A DNA stretch of 64,000 nt from Vreelandella nanhaiensis (GCF_003990185.1 NZ_RZHF01000008.1:60867-124866); one strand, 5' to 3'. Shown: positions 49,670-59,233, counted from the first letter of the stretch. Notes: generated by a model not told the origin, from the letters alone. Numbers and translations are program-made.

Positions 49670-50761
49670 ATGGCTTTTGATGCTAAACGCTCTATGCCTA
49701 CCTATGCCTTTGACTGTTTGGTATTTATTGGACGCTTTCAGCCTGCTCACCTGGGCCATTTAGCCGTTATCCGCGAGGCACTTAAACAGGCACGGCAGGT
49801 GATTGTACTGGTTGGCTCGGCGTGGCAGGCGCGTTCACTGCGTAATCCCTGGAGGTTTGAAGAGCGCCAAGCAATGATTCGCTCGGGGTTTGATGATTCC
49901 GACAATCAGCGGTTGGAAATAACGCCGCTACTTGATGCATTATATAATGACGATGTATGGGTAAGAGATGTACAGCGTAAAGTGCGCGACTTGGCAGTGC
50001 CTACCAGTGCAAGGTTGCCAAGGATTGGTCTGATTGGCGCAAGCCGGGGGCAATCCAGCTACTATTTGGCGCTTTTTCCCCAGTGGGAGTCCGTTAGCGT
50101 TCCCTTGGTGGAGGGAATATCGGCCAGCCAGATCCGTGAGAGGCTGTTTCGCTCGACCAGCTCAGCCGATGACTATTTGAGTACTGGGGCATACCACAAC
50201 TTACCCCCGAGCGTAGTTGATAGCGTCAGTAATTTTTGCCAAGGTGATGCTTATACTCAGCTGCTTGAAGAGCAGCAACTACTTGAGCAGTATCACCGAG
50301 CCTGGGCTCAGGCGCCCTATCCCCCGATCTTTGTTACCGTAAATGCGGTTGTCGTTCAGTCAGGTCATGTGCTTTTGGTGCGGCGTAATGCGGCTCCAGG
50401 AAAAGGGCTATTCGCACTTCCGGGCGGATTTATCAATCCTCATGAGCGTTTACTGGATGCGTGTATGCGCGAGCTGAGAGAGCGGCTGCGCCTAAAAGTA
50501 CCCGAACCGGTGCTAAAAGGCTCACTGCGCGGACAGCGGCTTTTCGACGAGCCCCACCGCAGTTGGCGGGGCCGCACGCTCGCAGAAGCTTTTTACTTTG
50601 CATTACGGCCGGATCAGCAGTTGCCGCGCCTTAAGCCAGCCAAGGGCGGTGACCATGCACGCTGGGTTGCATTGGCAGATCTGGAACCCGAGAGCTTGTT
50701 TGAAGATCATTTTTTTATCATTCAGAACTTTCTGGGCTTGCCCGCCGACTTTGGTACTTAG
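49670..50761 (+). CDS. bifunctional NMN adenylyltransferase/Nudix protein with altered Nudix box
   Basis: A 363-residue two-domain protein. The N-terminal nucleotidyltransferase (about residues 10-190) has FIGRFQPAHLGHLAVI (HxGH) and VEGISASQIRERLF (ISxTxxR-like), for NMN to NAD conversion. The C-terminal Nudix domain (about 220-360) has GFINPHERLLDACMREL. In the Nudix box the pair EE is Glu-Arg (RELRERLRL), so the position equal to MutT Glu57, a key metal ligand, is Arg. Nudix (ADP-ribose) hydrolysis may be lost. AAGGAAG precedes the ATG. Stands alone, convergent with a LysR gene. Confidence 0.88.
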   Translation: MAFDAKRSMPTYAFDCLVFIGRFQPAHLGHLAVIREALKQARQVIVLVGSAWQARSLRNPWRFEERQAMIRSGFDDSDNQRLEITPLLDALYNDDVWVRDVQRKVRDLAVPTSARLPRIGLIGASRGQSSYYLALFPQWESVSVPLVEGISASQIRERLFRSTSSADDYLSTGAYHNLPPSVVDSVSNFCQGDAYTQLLEEQQLLEQYHRAWAQAPYPPIFVTVNAVVVQSGHVLLVRRNAAPGKGLFALPGGFINPHERLLDACMRELRERLRLKVPEPVLKGSLRGQRLFDEPHRSWRGRTLAEAFYFALRPDQQLPRLKPAKGGDHARWVALADLEPESLFEDHFFIIQNFLGLPADFGT

Positions 50762-50770
50762 CCCTAGCGA

Positions 50771-51688
50771 TCATGCTTGTAAAAAATCTCGTGGAAGCTT
50801 CATCATTTGCCGCCAGAGCTTCTCAACGCCAGGCTTATGTACCAAAGAACAGCGGTAAAGGCGAATTTCAAGCGGTATATCCCAGCTTTCATCCCCTGCT
50901 CTTACCAAGCGCCCACTTTTAAGCTCCTCTCGGATACAGAAATCCGGGATCCATGCGGCCCCAATACCCTGAAGCACCATGCCTTTCAAGCCTTCCGCCA
51001 TGGCGGTTTCATAAACGGTGCGTAATTTCATCCGTAATGGGTCGTTTTTAAGCAGCATACGTACGCTGCGACCTAAAAATGCACCTTGGGTATAGGCCAG
51101 ATAAGGAATCGAAGTATCGTTTTGCAGCGAAAAACACGGCTTACCTGTTTCATCAGGAAGTGAAACCGGCAGCATCTTAACCTTGCCTATCGAAAATGAG
51201 GGAAACACTTCAGCATCCAGCTGCATGGTGGCGAAGGGATCGTAATAGGCAAGCATGAGGTCGCAATTACCCTCGCGCAGTACATGAATAGCTTCCCCGA
51301 CATTCATGGCTACCAAGCGAGTAGGCAGCTCACCAAGACCTTTTTGTAAACGCGATATCCAAGGAGGGAAAAAACTCAGTGCCAGCGAGTGGGCAGCCAC
51401 AATATCAAGTGCCTCATTGGCGATCGAAAGCCCGCGCAAATGGCCCAACGATTCATTGAGCTGCTCGACCAGATTGCGCGCGGTTACCAAGAACAGCTGC
51501 CCTTCCGAGGTAAGTCCTACGGGTGTGGTGGAGCGGTCTACAAGTGTTACCCCAACGGCTTGTTCTAATGCTCGAATGCGTCGACTAAATGCTGGCTGCG
51601 TGACATGACGCTGACGGGCGGATGCAGAAAAGCTGCGTGTATTTGCAAGCGCAACAAAATCTTCAAGCCATTTTGTTTCAAGATTCAC
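50771..51688 (-). CDS. LysR-type regulator, HypT/QseD (YjiE)-like
   Basis: A 305-residue LysR regulator. The N terminus ETKWLEDFVALANTRSFSASARQRHVTQPAFSRRIRALEQAVGV closely follows, from memory, E. coli HypT, a hypochlorite-responsive activator controlled by methionine oxidation. The effector domain contains IVAAHSLALSFFPPWI and GMVLQGIGAAWIPDF. The start is GTG with AGGAG 7 bases before it. The function as HypT is inferred; targets are unknown. msrPQ and msrA in this window fit a related stress theme. Confidence 0.78.
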   Translation of the reverse strand: MNLETKWLEDFVALANTRSFSASARQRHVTQPAFSRRIRALEQAVGVTLVDRSTTPVGLTSEGQLFLVTARNLVEQLNESLGHLRGLSIANEALDIVAAHSLALSFFPPWISRLQKGLGELPTRLVAMNVGEAIHVLREGNCDLMLAYYDPFATMQLDAEVFPSFSIGKVKMLPVSLPDETGKPCFSLQNDTSIPYLAYTQGAFLGRSVRMLLKNDPLRMKLRTVYETAMAEGLKGMVLQGIGAAWIPDFCIREELKSGRLVRAGDESWDIPLEIRLYRCSLVHKPGVEKLWRQMMKLPRDFLQA

Positions 51689-51740
51689 CCCACACTCCTC
51701 TGCCTACTAATTTAACTATGCTTTATTCGGTTAACTTTAC

Positions 51741-53159
51741 TTACTGTATAGGTGACATTAAATAAGCCGCCCGGGATATCACTTTTTTCCATAAAGGCCG
51801 CTGCTGGATTTCATCAATAGTAATGCGGCGGCACTGAGCGAAATCCTCTTCCAACATTTGATATACCTGTTCTGCAAAAGCAGGGCTGGGAATAAACGCA
51901 GTAATTTCAAAGTTCAGCCTGAACGAACGATTATCTAAGTTTACCGTACCTACTGTCGCTGCTTCATTGTCGATCAGGATCACTTTTTGATGTAGAAACC
52001 CAGGAAGATAACGGTATATTTTTACTCCTGCTTTTAACATATCAGGCAAGAATGAAAAGGCTGAGAGAAACACCAGCAGATGATCAGGGCGCTCAGGAAT
52101 CATGACTCGAACGTCAAGCCCACGCATGGCAGCTAGCCGTAATGCGTCCTGAACCCCCTGATCCGGCACAAAATAAGGGCTGGTTACCCATAATCGATGG
52201 GTTGCGCTGTGAATCAGCTGCTGAATTAACAGACTGGCGGTATCTTGTTTATCCGCTGGTCCTGATGGCACGATAACGACATGATGATCAATATCGGAAT
52301 GGCTTTCGGTCCGCCAATTCAGGCTAGCCACCTCACCCGTTGCCCAGTGCCAGTCCTGCCAGAATGCTTCCTGCAGACCTAGTACGCTAGGCCCTTCCAG
52401 CATCAAATGAGTATCCCGCCAAGGGCCATGTCTTGGGTCCTGCCCCAGGTATTCTACGCCTACATTGAACCCGCCCAGCCACCCTTGCTTGCCATCAATC
52501 ACGGCAATTTTACGGTGGTTGCGAAAATTCAGTTGAAACCGATGTTTAAATCCACGTGAAGAGCGAAACGGACTAACGGCAACATCTTCAGCGGCCAGCT
52601 CTTTCAAATAGCCTTCGTTAAGTTTGCGGCTACCCACTTCGTCATACAAAAAATACACACGCACACCACGGCGAGCAGCTTTTAAAAGGTGCTGATGAAG
52701 TCTACGGCCAAGTGCATCATCACGGACAATAAAGAATTGCAGCAACAAGTAGTGCTCTGCCCTGTCAATACCTTCGAACAGACTCATGAAGGTGGCTTCA
52801 CCGTCAATTAACAGTGTGGCGTTATTGCCTCGCGTCAACGGCATCATGGCCAGCTGTTCAACTGCCTGAATATCAGAATTCACAGGAGGCGCCAGGAATG
52901 GCCGTGCGCTCTCCTGGTAGCGGGCTAATACACGCCTAAGCACATTGTCGCGCTCTCCTCTGGCCATCACATAGCCGTAAAAACGCGGCCGCCCAAAAAA
53001 CCAATAGGCAGGTAATGCCACATAAGGAAAGGTGAAAAGCGAGATAATCCATGCGATGGCGCCTTGCGATGTCCGACTCGACATCAGCGCCATAATGGCC
53101 GATACAATCCCCAGAAGGTGTATCAGCATAATGCCCGTCCCTAGCAACCAAGAGGCCAT
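51741..53159 (-). CDS. cls: cardiolipin synthase
   Basis: A 472-residue phospholipase-D-superfamily enzyme that condenses two phosphatidylglycerols to cardiolipin. Two N-terminal membrane helices (about 5-25 and 33-55) are followed by two HKD motifs: NHRKIAVIDGKQGWLGGFN and LHQKVILIDNEAATVGTVN. NLDNRSFRLNFEI is typical of ClsA. Cardiolipin rises with osmotic stress, which fits a halophile. The ATG at 53159 has GGGGAG upstream; a GTG two codons before is less likely. Confidence 0.94.
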   Translation of the reverse strand: MASWLLGTGIMLIHLLGIVSAIMALMSSRTSQGAIAWIISLFTFPYVALPAYWFFGRPRFYGYVMARGERDNVLRRVLARYQESARPFLAPPVNSDIQAVEQLAMMPLTRGNNATLLIDGEATFMSLFEGIDRAEHYLLLQFFIVRDDALGRRLHQHLLKAARRGVRVYFLYDEVGSRKLNEGYLKELAAEDVAVSPFRSSRGFKHRFQLNFRNHRKIAVIDGKQGWLGGFNVGVEYLGQDPRHGPWRDTHLMLEGPSVLGLQEAFWQDWHWATGEVASLNWRTESHSDIDHHVVIVPSGPADKQDTASLLIQQLIHSATHRLWVTSPYFVPDQGVQDALRLAAMRGLDVRVMIPERPDHLLVFLSAFSFLPDMLKAGVKIYRYLPGFLHQKVILIDNEAATVGTVNLDNRSFRLNFEITAFIPSPAFAEQVYQMLEEDFAQCRRITIDEIQQRPLWKKVISRAAYLMSPIQ

Positions 53160-53219
53160 ACCCACTCCCCATCAAGCGTATTAATATTCCAACAGCGTTT
53201 GTGACTGATAAAAATACAC

Positions 53220-53245
53220 AAAAGCCCCGTATTGGCGGGGCTTCT
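53220..53245 (-). terminator. rho-independent terminator of the fumarase gene
   Basis: An 8-bp GC-rich stem (AAGCCCCG and complement, 6-base loop), followed on the minus strand by TTGTGTATTTTT, about 30 bases after the fumarase stop. Confidence 0.85.
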
Positions 53246-53273
53246 GTGGGTTCATCTCACAGCACAAACGCCG

Positions 53274-54779
53274 TTACGCCGTTTGAGCAATGATCTCTTT
53301 CCACTTCGCGGGCCCAGTTTGGTGCACTGATGTTCCAAGACTATCAACTGCTACCGTCACCGGCATATCTTCAACTTCAAACTCATAAATGGCTTCCATG
53401 CCCAGGTCCTCAAAACCCACCACACGAGATTTTTTAATTGCCTGTGCCACAAGGTAAGCCGAGCCGCCCACCGCCATTAAATAAACGGCTTCGTTATCAC
53501 GAATGGCTTCAATAGCTTCCAAACCGCGTTCTGCTTTACCAACCATTCCCAGAAGGCCCGTCTGTTCGAGCATGGTGCGGGTAAATTTATCCATACGGGT
53601 GGCTGTGGTCGGACCAGCAGGGCCAACCACTTCATCACCAATAGGATCAACCGGGCCTACGTAATAGATAAACCGGCCTTTCATATCTACCGGTAACGGT
53701 TCGCCTTTGGCGATCATATCCACCATACGCTTATGAGCCGCATCACGCCCGGTCAACAACTTACCGTTGAGCAGCAACGTATCGCCCGGCTGCCAGGTTT
53801 TCACCTCTTCAGGCGTTATGCTGTCCAGATTGACACGTTTTACATTACCCCCAGCTTTCCGGGTAATTTCCGGCCAGTCTTCAAGCTTGGGAGGCGCTAA
53901 TGCCGCCGGGCCGGAGCCATCCAGCGTAAAGTGTGCATGCCGAGTGGCGGCACAGTTAGGGATGATAGCAACGGGCTTGTTAGCCGCGTGGGTCGGGTAA
54001 TCCTTGACCTTGATATCCAGCACTGTGGTAAGCCCACCCAGACCCTGAGCGCCAATGCCGCTTTTATTGACCTTGTCAAAAAGCTCCAGGCGCAGCTCTT
54101 CAGCACGATTACTGGGGCCACGCGCCTGAAGATCCTGAATATCGATAGGATCAAGCAGCGCCTCTTTGGCAATTTCCATCGCTTTTTCTGCGGTACCGCC
54201 AATACCGATGCCCAGCATACCCGGAGGACACCAGCCAGCACCCATTTTGGGAAGCTGCTCCATTACCCAGTCAACGACGCTATCGGAAGGATTCAGCATC
54301 GCAAATTTGGATTTGGCCTCGCTACCGCCACCCTTCGCCGCCACGTGGATATCCACTTTATCACCAGGCACCAGCTTGTGATGAATGATGGCCGGCGTAT
54401 TATCCTTGGTGTTCTGGCGCTTACCATCCGGGTCTGCCAATACCGAGGCTCGCAGCACGTTATCCGGCAACAGATAAGCCCGGCGAACGCCTTCGTTCAC
54501 CATATCGTCAAGGCTCATGTCAGCTTCCCAGGTAACGTTCATTCCCACATGAACGAACACGGTTACGATGCCGGTATCCTGACAGATGGGACGATGGCCG
54601 GTGGCGCACATTCTTGAATTGATCAGAATTTGTGCGATAGCGTCTTTAGCGGCAGGGTTCTGCTCGCGTTCATACGCGGCATTCATCGCGTCGATGAAAT
54701 CTTTCGGGTGGTAGTAAGAGATATACTGCAGAGCATCGGCAACGCTTTGAATCACGTCGTCCTGGCGAATCACGGTCAT
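53274..54779 (-). CDS. class I fumarate hydratase (fused alpha and beta domains)
   Basis: A 501-residue [4Fe-4S] fumarase of the FumA/FumB family that interconverts fumarate and malate. The N-terminal domain has GHRPICQDTGIVTVFVHVG, MGAGWCPPGMLGIGIGG and IIPNCAATRHAHFTL (cluster Cys residues). The C-terminal domain has LNGKLLTGRDAAHKRM, VGPAGPTTATRMDKF and AVGGSAYLVAQAIKK. AGGAG lies before the ATG. The class is oxygen-sensitive. Single gene with its own terminator. Confidence 0.94.
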   Translation of the reverse strand: MTVIRQDDVIQSVADALQYISYYHPKDFIDAMNAAYEREQNPAAKDAIAQILINSRMCATGHRPICQDTGIVTVFVHVGMNVTWEADMSLDDMVNEGVRRAYLLPDNVLRASVLADPDGKRQNTKDNTPAIIHHKLVPGDKVDIHVAAKGGGSEAKSKFAMLNPSDSVVDWVMEQLPKMGAGWCPPGMLGIGIGGTAEKAMEIAKEALLDPIDIQDLQARGPSNRAEELRLELFDKVNKSGIGAQGLGGLTTVLDIKVKDYPTHAANKPVAIIPNCAATRHAHFTLDGSGPAALAPPKLEDWPEITRKAGGNVKRVNLDSITPEEVKTWQPGDTLLLNGKLLTGRDAAHKRMVDMIAKGEPLPVDMKGRFIYYVGPVDPIGDEVVGPAGPTTATRMDKFTRTMLEQTGLLGMVGKAERGLEAIEAIRDNEAVYLMAVGGSAYLVAQAIKKSRVVGFEDLGMEAIYEFEVEDMPVTVAVDSLGTSVHQTGPAKWKEIIAQTA

Positions 54780-54960
54780 GGAGTAACAGCTCCTTGGTTT
54801 TCGTCTTTTCTACGACCATTTTACCTATATGGAAATGGCCGTTTAAGCGTGCAAGGAGTATACCGTATTGGCCTACAAGCGGCAGCTTCTACCGTATGCT
54901 GGTAATGTGCACTTAAGTCTATGCTAATAATTGAAAGTATAAATTAAAATAACGGTATAA

Positions 54961-55082
54961 ATTAATTATCGGCTGACTCGCAAGTTCGGGAAAGGCGAAC
55001 CAGGTATCATCAATCACCCGGCCACCTCTATCTGCTTTTCAATACAGTCTACTGCACGATGAGTTTTGGGGCCCTCCGGCAT
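54961..55082 (-). pseudogene. nei: decayed 5' fragment of endonuclease VIII gene nei
   Basis: Three bases after the uvrB stop, ATG at 55082 opens a frame reading MPEGPKTHRAVD followed by CIEKQIEVAG and then TGA. MPEGP is the invariant start of Fpg/Nei glycosylases. In the neighbouring frame from 55017 the homology continues as VIDDTWFAFPELASQPIIN, matching the E. coli Nei stretch around VWFAFPQL. So one frameshift has split the gene near 55016, and after about 41 codons all similarity is lost. Zinc-finger and central parts are absent, so it is non-functional. Confidence 0.8.
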
Positions 55083-55085
55083 ACG

Positions 55086-57110
55086 CTACCCTAGCGCCAG
55101 CTGTTTTTCTTTCATTTGATGCAGCTGATCACGCAGGCGCGCCGCTTCTTCAAACTCCAAGTTTTGAGCCGCTTCAAACATTGCATCTTCAAGTTTACTG
55201 ATAGCAGCCAGCAGATCGTGCGCCCCCATACTGGCAATATCATACTCACCCGCTCCTTCAGCAACCTTGCGCTCTGCCCCCCGTTTACGGCTGCTCTTCT
55301 TGCCAGGCGTTTGTGCCGCTTCCAAGATATCTGCCACAGAACGGGTCACGGTCATTGGCGTAATACCATGCTTCTCATTATGCGCCTGCTGTTTGGCCCG
55401 GCGGCGCTCCGTCTCATCAATCGCCTTGCGCATTGAGTCGGTAATACGATCGCCGTACAAAATAGCTTTACCGTGAGCGTTACGTGCCGCGCGTCCGATA
55501 GTCTGAATCAGAGAACGTTCAGCGCGCAGGAACCCCTCCTTGTCAGCATCAAGAATCGCTACCAGCGAGACTTCTGGAATATCCAAGCCTTCGCGGAGCA
55601 GGTTAATCCCGACGAGTACATCGAATTTTCCCAGGCGAAGATCGCGTATGATTTCCACACGTTCTACGGTATCAATATCCGAGTGCAAATAGCGCACGCG
55701 CACACCGTGCTCATCAAAATATTCAGTCAGGTCTTCGGCCATGCGCTTGGTAAGCGTAGTGACCAACACCCGCTCACCAACGGCGGTACGCAAACCGATT
55801 TCTGATAACAGATCATCAACCTGGGTACTGGCCGGTCGAACTTCAATTTCAGGGTCTAGAAGCCCGGTAGGCCGCACAACCTGTTCAACCACTTGACCAG
55901 CATGCTCAGCTTCATATTTACCCGGCGTAGCCGAGACAAATATAGTCTGAGGAACAATCGACTCCCACTCTTCAAACTTCATGGGCCGGTTATCTAGCGC
56001 TGAGGGCAGGCGAAAGCCATATTCCACAAGCGTTTCCTTACGTGAACGGTCGCCCTTATACATACCGCCTACCTGGGGCACGCTGACGTGAGACTCATCA
56101 ATAAACAGCAGCGCATCATCAGGTAGGTAATCAAAGAACGTGGGCGGCGGCTCGCCGGGCGCCCGGCCGGATAAGTAGCGCGAATAGTTTTCTATGCCGT
56201 TACAGTAACCCAGCTCCAACATCATCTCGATGTCATAGAGGGTGCGTTGTTCAAGGCGCTGTGCTTCAACCAAGCGCTCATGCTTGCGCATCCAGTCCAG
56301 CCGCTCCTTAAGCTCACCTTTAATGGCGTCAATGGCCCCAAGAATGGTTTCGCGCGGGGTGACATAGTGAGATTTAGGATAAATGGTCATCCGCGGAACC
56401 TGATGGCGTATATCCCCGGTTAGCGGATCGAATATACGGATCGAGTCGATTTCATTATCAAATAGCTCAACGCGAACTGCATCTTCATCGGAATCAGCTG
56501 GAAAGATATCAATCACATCCCCACGAACCCGGTAGGTACCGCGGCGAAAATCCATGTCATTGCGGGTGTACTGAAGCTCGGCCAGGCGGCGCAGAAACGC
56601 CCGCTGATCAATTAACTCGCCCCGGGTAAAGTGCAGGCGCATTTTCAGGTACTGGTCCGGGTCACCCAGACCATAGATGGCCGACACCGACACCACAATC
56701 AAGGCATCACGGCGCTCTAGCAGCGCCTTGGTAGCGGACAGCCGCATCTGTTCGATATGGTCGTTGATTGATGCGTCTTTCTCGATAAACGTATCGGACG
56801 AAGGCACATAGGCTTCCGGCTGATAGTAATCGTAGTACGACACAAAATATTCAACGGCATTATCGGGGAAAAACGATTTAAACTCGCCATAAAGCTGCGC
56901 TGCCAGGGTCTTATTGGGCGCCATGACAATTGTTGGGCGCTGTAGCTGCTGAACCACGTTCGCCATGGTAAAGGTTTTGCCCGACCCGGTTACCCCAAGT
57001 AGCGTTTGATGGGCAAGACCTGACTCCAGGCCACTTACTAACCCTTTGATGGCGTTTGGCTGGTCGCCGGCAGGCTTAAATTTCGACTGTAACCGAAACT
57101 CTTTGCTCAT
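55086..57110 (-). CDS. uvrB: excinuclease ABC subunit B
   Basis: A 674-residue helicase-like damage-verification protein of nucleotide excision repair. Walker [16 protein letters not shown] (about residues 39-53), the beta-hairpin [24 protein letters not shown]-like FIDESH, helicase motif [11 protein letters not shown], and the C-terminal UVR motif [22 protein letters not shown]. The gene follows osmC by 20 bases, and a nei fragment follows its stop. I found no CTG-N10-CAG box just upstream. Confidence 0.97.
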   Translation of the reverse strand: MSKEFRLQSKFKPAGDQPNAIKGLVSGLESGLAHQTLLGVTGSGKTFTMANVVQQLQRPTIVMAPNKTLAAQLYGEFKSFFPDNAVEYFVSYYDYYQPEAYVPSSDTFIEKDASINDHIEQMRLSATKALLERRDALIVVSVSAIYGLGDPDQYLKMRLHFTRGELIDQRAFLRRLAELQYTRNDMDFRRGTYRVRGDVIDIFPADSDEDAVRVELFDNEIDSIRIFDPLTGDIRHQVPRMTIYPKSHYVTPRETILGAIDAIKGELKERLDWMRKHERLVEAQRLEQRTLYDIEMMLELGYCNGIENYSRYLSGRAPGEPPPTFFDYLPDDALLFIDESHVSVPQVGGMYKGDRSRKETLVEYGFRLPSALDNRPMKFEEWESIVPQTIFVSATPGKYEAEHAGQVVEQVVRPTGLLDPEIEVRPASTQVDDLLSEIGLRTAVGERVLVTTLTKRMAEDLTEYFDEHGVRVRYLHSDIDTVERVEIIRDLRLGKFDVLVGINLLREGLDIPEVSLVAILDADKEGFLRAERSLIQTIGRAARNAHGKAILYGDRITDSMRKAIDETERRRAKQQAHNEKHGITPMTVTRSVADILEAAQTPGKKSSRKRGAERKVAEGAGEYDIASMGAHDLLAAISKLEDAMFEAAQNLEFEEAARLRDQLHQMKEKQLALG

Positions 57111-57130
57111 CGTCGCTCCTAACTGGGAAA

Positions 57131-57538
57131 TTAAACCGCTTGGGTCGTAATATCGATGGTTGCCTGGGTCATAAGCCGCTGAATAGGGCAGCGATGACTG
57201 ATTTCTTCAAGCCGGGCTCGCTGTTCAGGGTCAGTAATACCATGTAGGGCCAACACCACATTCAACTTGTACGTCCCTTTGGCCTCTAGACTATCGTCTC
57301 GCTGCACCGTGACGGTAATCGCCGTAAGCGGCCACTGTTTGCGCCGGGCATACATTTGCACGGTGATGGCCTTGCATGTGCCAAGCGAAATATCAAAGTA
57401 GTCATGAGGGTCTGGCGCACTGCCCTCTCCACCAACCACCTCAGGAACATCAGCGTACAAGGCTTCCAGGCTATCGACTTCAATACGTTGGCGAAATACG
57501 TGGTTACGCTGGCTAATGACCGTAATAGGCGGGTGCAT
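57131..57538 (-). CDS. OsmC-family peroxiredoxin-like protein
   Basis: A 135-residue OsmC/Ohr-fold protein. The two Cys positions are in [17 protein letters not shown] (about residue 55) and [11 protein letters not shown] (about residue 117), as in OsmC-type thiol peroxidases. Between them lies the Arg-containing [16 protein letters not shown]. It probably reduces organic hydroperoxides, but some family members have other roles. It overlaps the stop of the HMA-like gene by one base (TAATG) and precedes uvrB. Confidence 0.85.
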   Translation of the reverse strand: MHPPITVISQRNHVFRQRIEVDSLEALYADVPEVVGGEGSAPDPHDYFDISLGTCKAITVQMYARRKQWPLTAITVTVQRDDSLEAKGTYKLNVVLALHGITDPEQRARLEEISHRCPIQRLMTQATIDITTQAV

Positions 57539-57735
57539 TAGGATACTTTCACTCCCAGCTTGAGCTTTTCGACGGCGGCAATTAATGCCTCCCGCTTAAC
57601 ACGGCCCTCCACATCCGCGCCGTAACGACCCACTTCGGCGCTATCAACGCCATCCAGCATCATCAACGCTGTGGTAATCTTGTTGACCTGGTCGGCGTTT
57701 TCTACGCCCTTAAAAGTTAATGATTGCTGTGCCAT
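57538..57735 (-). CDS. small HMA-like fold protein without CxxC
   Basis: A 65-residue protein whose pattern (LTFKGVENADQVNKITTALMMLDGVDSAEVG, ALIAAVEKLKLGVKV) matches heavy-metal-associated domains of copper chaperones. The metal-binding GMxCxxC loop is replaced by GVENADQVNK, so it has no Cys at all and is unlikely to bind Cu(I) in the usual way. It is coupled to the OsmC-family gene by TAATG. Function unknown. Confidence 0.7.
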   Translation of the reverse strand: MAQQSLTFKGVENADQVNKITTALMMLDGVDSAEVGRYGADVEGRVKREALIAAVEKLKLGVKVS

Positions 57736-57890
57736 TGCGCTGTCTACCTCGCTTAACCTTATGCAAAACTGATACAGACCAAAGAGTCTAGCACGCTAAA
57801 GGTACCTTGCAATTAGTGCCTTGTGCCCACACGTTGAAAAGCCCAATATCTTACTGACCCTTTTTCGCCATGCCCCATCCAGGAGTTTAT

Positions 57891-58853
57891 ATGCCCACGG
57901 TTATCCCCTCTACTACGATTACCGACAATGTGCGCCTTGATCACCTAGCGGCGCTGGATGTGAAGGGGGCAGATGCTGAAAAATTCCTGCAAGGCCAAAC
58001 CAGCGCGCAGGTCAGTTTAGCCAATGGTGAATTTGCTCCGCTTACCTGTTTTTGTACCCCCAAGGGCAGAATGCTGGCCAATGCGCAATTGCTTCGCCTT
58101 AATGCCGAACATTTCAGGCTGGTATTGAGCGCCTCGCTAGCTCCGCTATTAACGGCGCATTTAAAAAAATTTGCCGCGTTCTACCGGGCCGAGTTGATCC
58201 ATGACACGTCAGTTACGTTTATTGGAGCAAGTGAGAACGCAAGCGCCTTAGCTAGTTCCCTTGGGTTGACTCTGCCTGAAAAGGACTTCGCGCAATGTGG
58301 TAATGATCAGGCAAGCGTCGTACGCCTGCCAGGCACTACATCGCGCTGGCTGTTTTGTACTACCGATACCATCTTGAATGACACTATCGATGATCAGGCC
58401 CAGCAAGCTGCCTGGGCACTTGAAGATATCCGTAGCGGTCTTGCCTGGTTGACCGAGGCCCAGCAGGATCAGTTTTTACCCCAAATGTTGAACTGGGAAG
58501 CGCTGGGCGGCATCAGTTTTAAAAAGGGGTGTTACACCGGCCAGGAAGTAGTAGCACGCGCACATTTTCGCGGTCAGGTTAAAAAGCGTTTGATGCACGC
58601 CTCGCTTAACACCACCGAGCTTCCGGGCATTGGCGCCAACTTGATAACAGAGCAAGACAAGACAATGGGCGAAGTTGTTTCAAGCGCCAAGCGAGACAGT
58701 AATACAGTGGAATTGCTGGCCGTCATAAATACCAAGGCAGCCGAAGAAGACATGCCACTCTATTGGGAGGGCAACTTGTTAACGCTCCTTCCACTACCCT
58801 ACCCGATTGAGCGACTCGATCCGGAACAGCTGGCAATGGCACTGAAGGAATAG
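57891..58853 (+). CDS. ygfZ: tRNA-modifying/Fe-S folate-binding protein YgfZ
   Basis: A 320-residue GcvT-like folate-binding protein. The signature KGCYTGQEVVARAHFRGQVKKRLM is at about residues 205-228; KFLQGQTSAQVSLANGEFAPLTCFCTPKGRMLA is the N-terminal folate region. YgfZ uses folate to help build or repair certain Fe-S enzymes. AGGAG lies 6 bases before the ATG at 57891; an upstream start at 57870 is less likely. The 3' neighbour is a decayed tatD fragment. Confidence 0.92.
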   Translation: MPTVIPSTTITDNVRLDHLAALDVKGADAEKFLQGQTSAQVSLANGEFAPLTCFCTPKGRMLANAQLLRLNAEHFRLVLSASLAPLLTAHLKKFAAFYRAELIHDTSVTFIGASENASALASSLGLTLPEKDFAQCGNDQASVVRLPGTTSRWLFCTTDTILNDTIDDQAQQAAWALEDIRSGLAWLTEAQQDQFLPQMLNWEALGGISFKKGCYTGQEVVARAHFRGQVKKRLMHASLNTTELPGIGANLITEQDKTMGEVVSSAKRDSNTVELLAVINTKAAEEDMPLYWEGNLLTLLPLPYPIERLDPEQLAMALKE

Positions 58854-58899
58854 CGTTTTACAGCTAAGCCAACAGCCAGATGTTAACGCTTGGGAGCTT

Positions 58900-59233
58900 T
58901 TAAACAAACTTCAGGCCAAATAGCCGTGCGACGTTAGCCGTACTATACGCCGCAATGTCTGCTTCCGTTTCACTTCGAAGCTTTGCCACGGCACGGCACA
59001 CCTGGCGATGCGCTTAGGCTCATTGCGTTCGCCCTGGTGGCCGCTTAGAGGCATATCGGGGCTATCCGTTTCCAGCACAAAGCCATCTTTTGGCAAGGCT
59101 GCTACCATTCGGTGCAGCCGCTTGGCACGCGAATAAGTCACCGCACCGCCCGCCCCCCCACAACAAACCCTAACGCCAGAAACGCTTGGGCCTGTTCAAT
59201 AGAGCCTGCAAACGCGTGTATCAACCCACCCCG
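58900..59233 (-). pseudogene. tatD: truncated, frameshifted TatD-family DNase fragment
   Basis: Read on the minus strand from 59233, the peptide RGGLIHAFAGSIEQAQ then AFLALGFVVG matches the middle of TatD hydrolases. At a run of seven C/G (59153-59159) the frame shifts, and TYSRAKRLHRMVAAL, VLETDSPDMPLSGHQGERNE and PKRIA follow. Near 59001 a second shift leads to VCRAVAKLRSETEADI and TANVARLFGL, ending at TAA. The N-terminal half with the HxH metal site is absent. Without it and with two frameshifts, the gene cannot be functional. Confidence 0.82.

Noticed and set aside
53931..54617. Plus-strand 228-residue frame within the fumarase gene
   Set aside because: Antisense shadow of a complete class I fumarase.
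57111..57130. LexA box upstream of uvrB
   Set aside because: No CTG-N10-CAG element in the short gap or in the sequence just before it.
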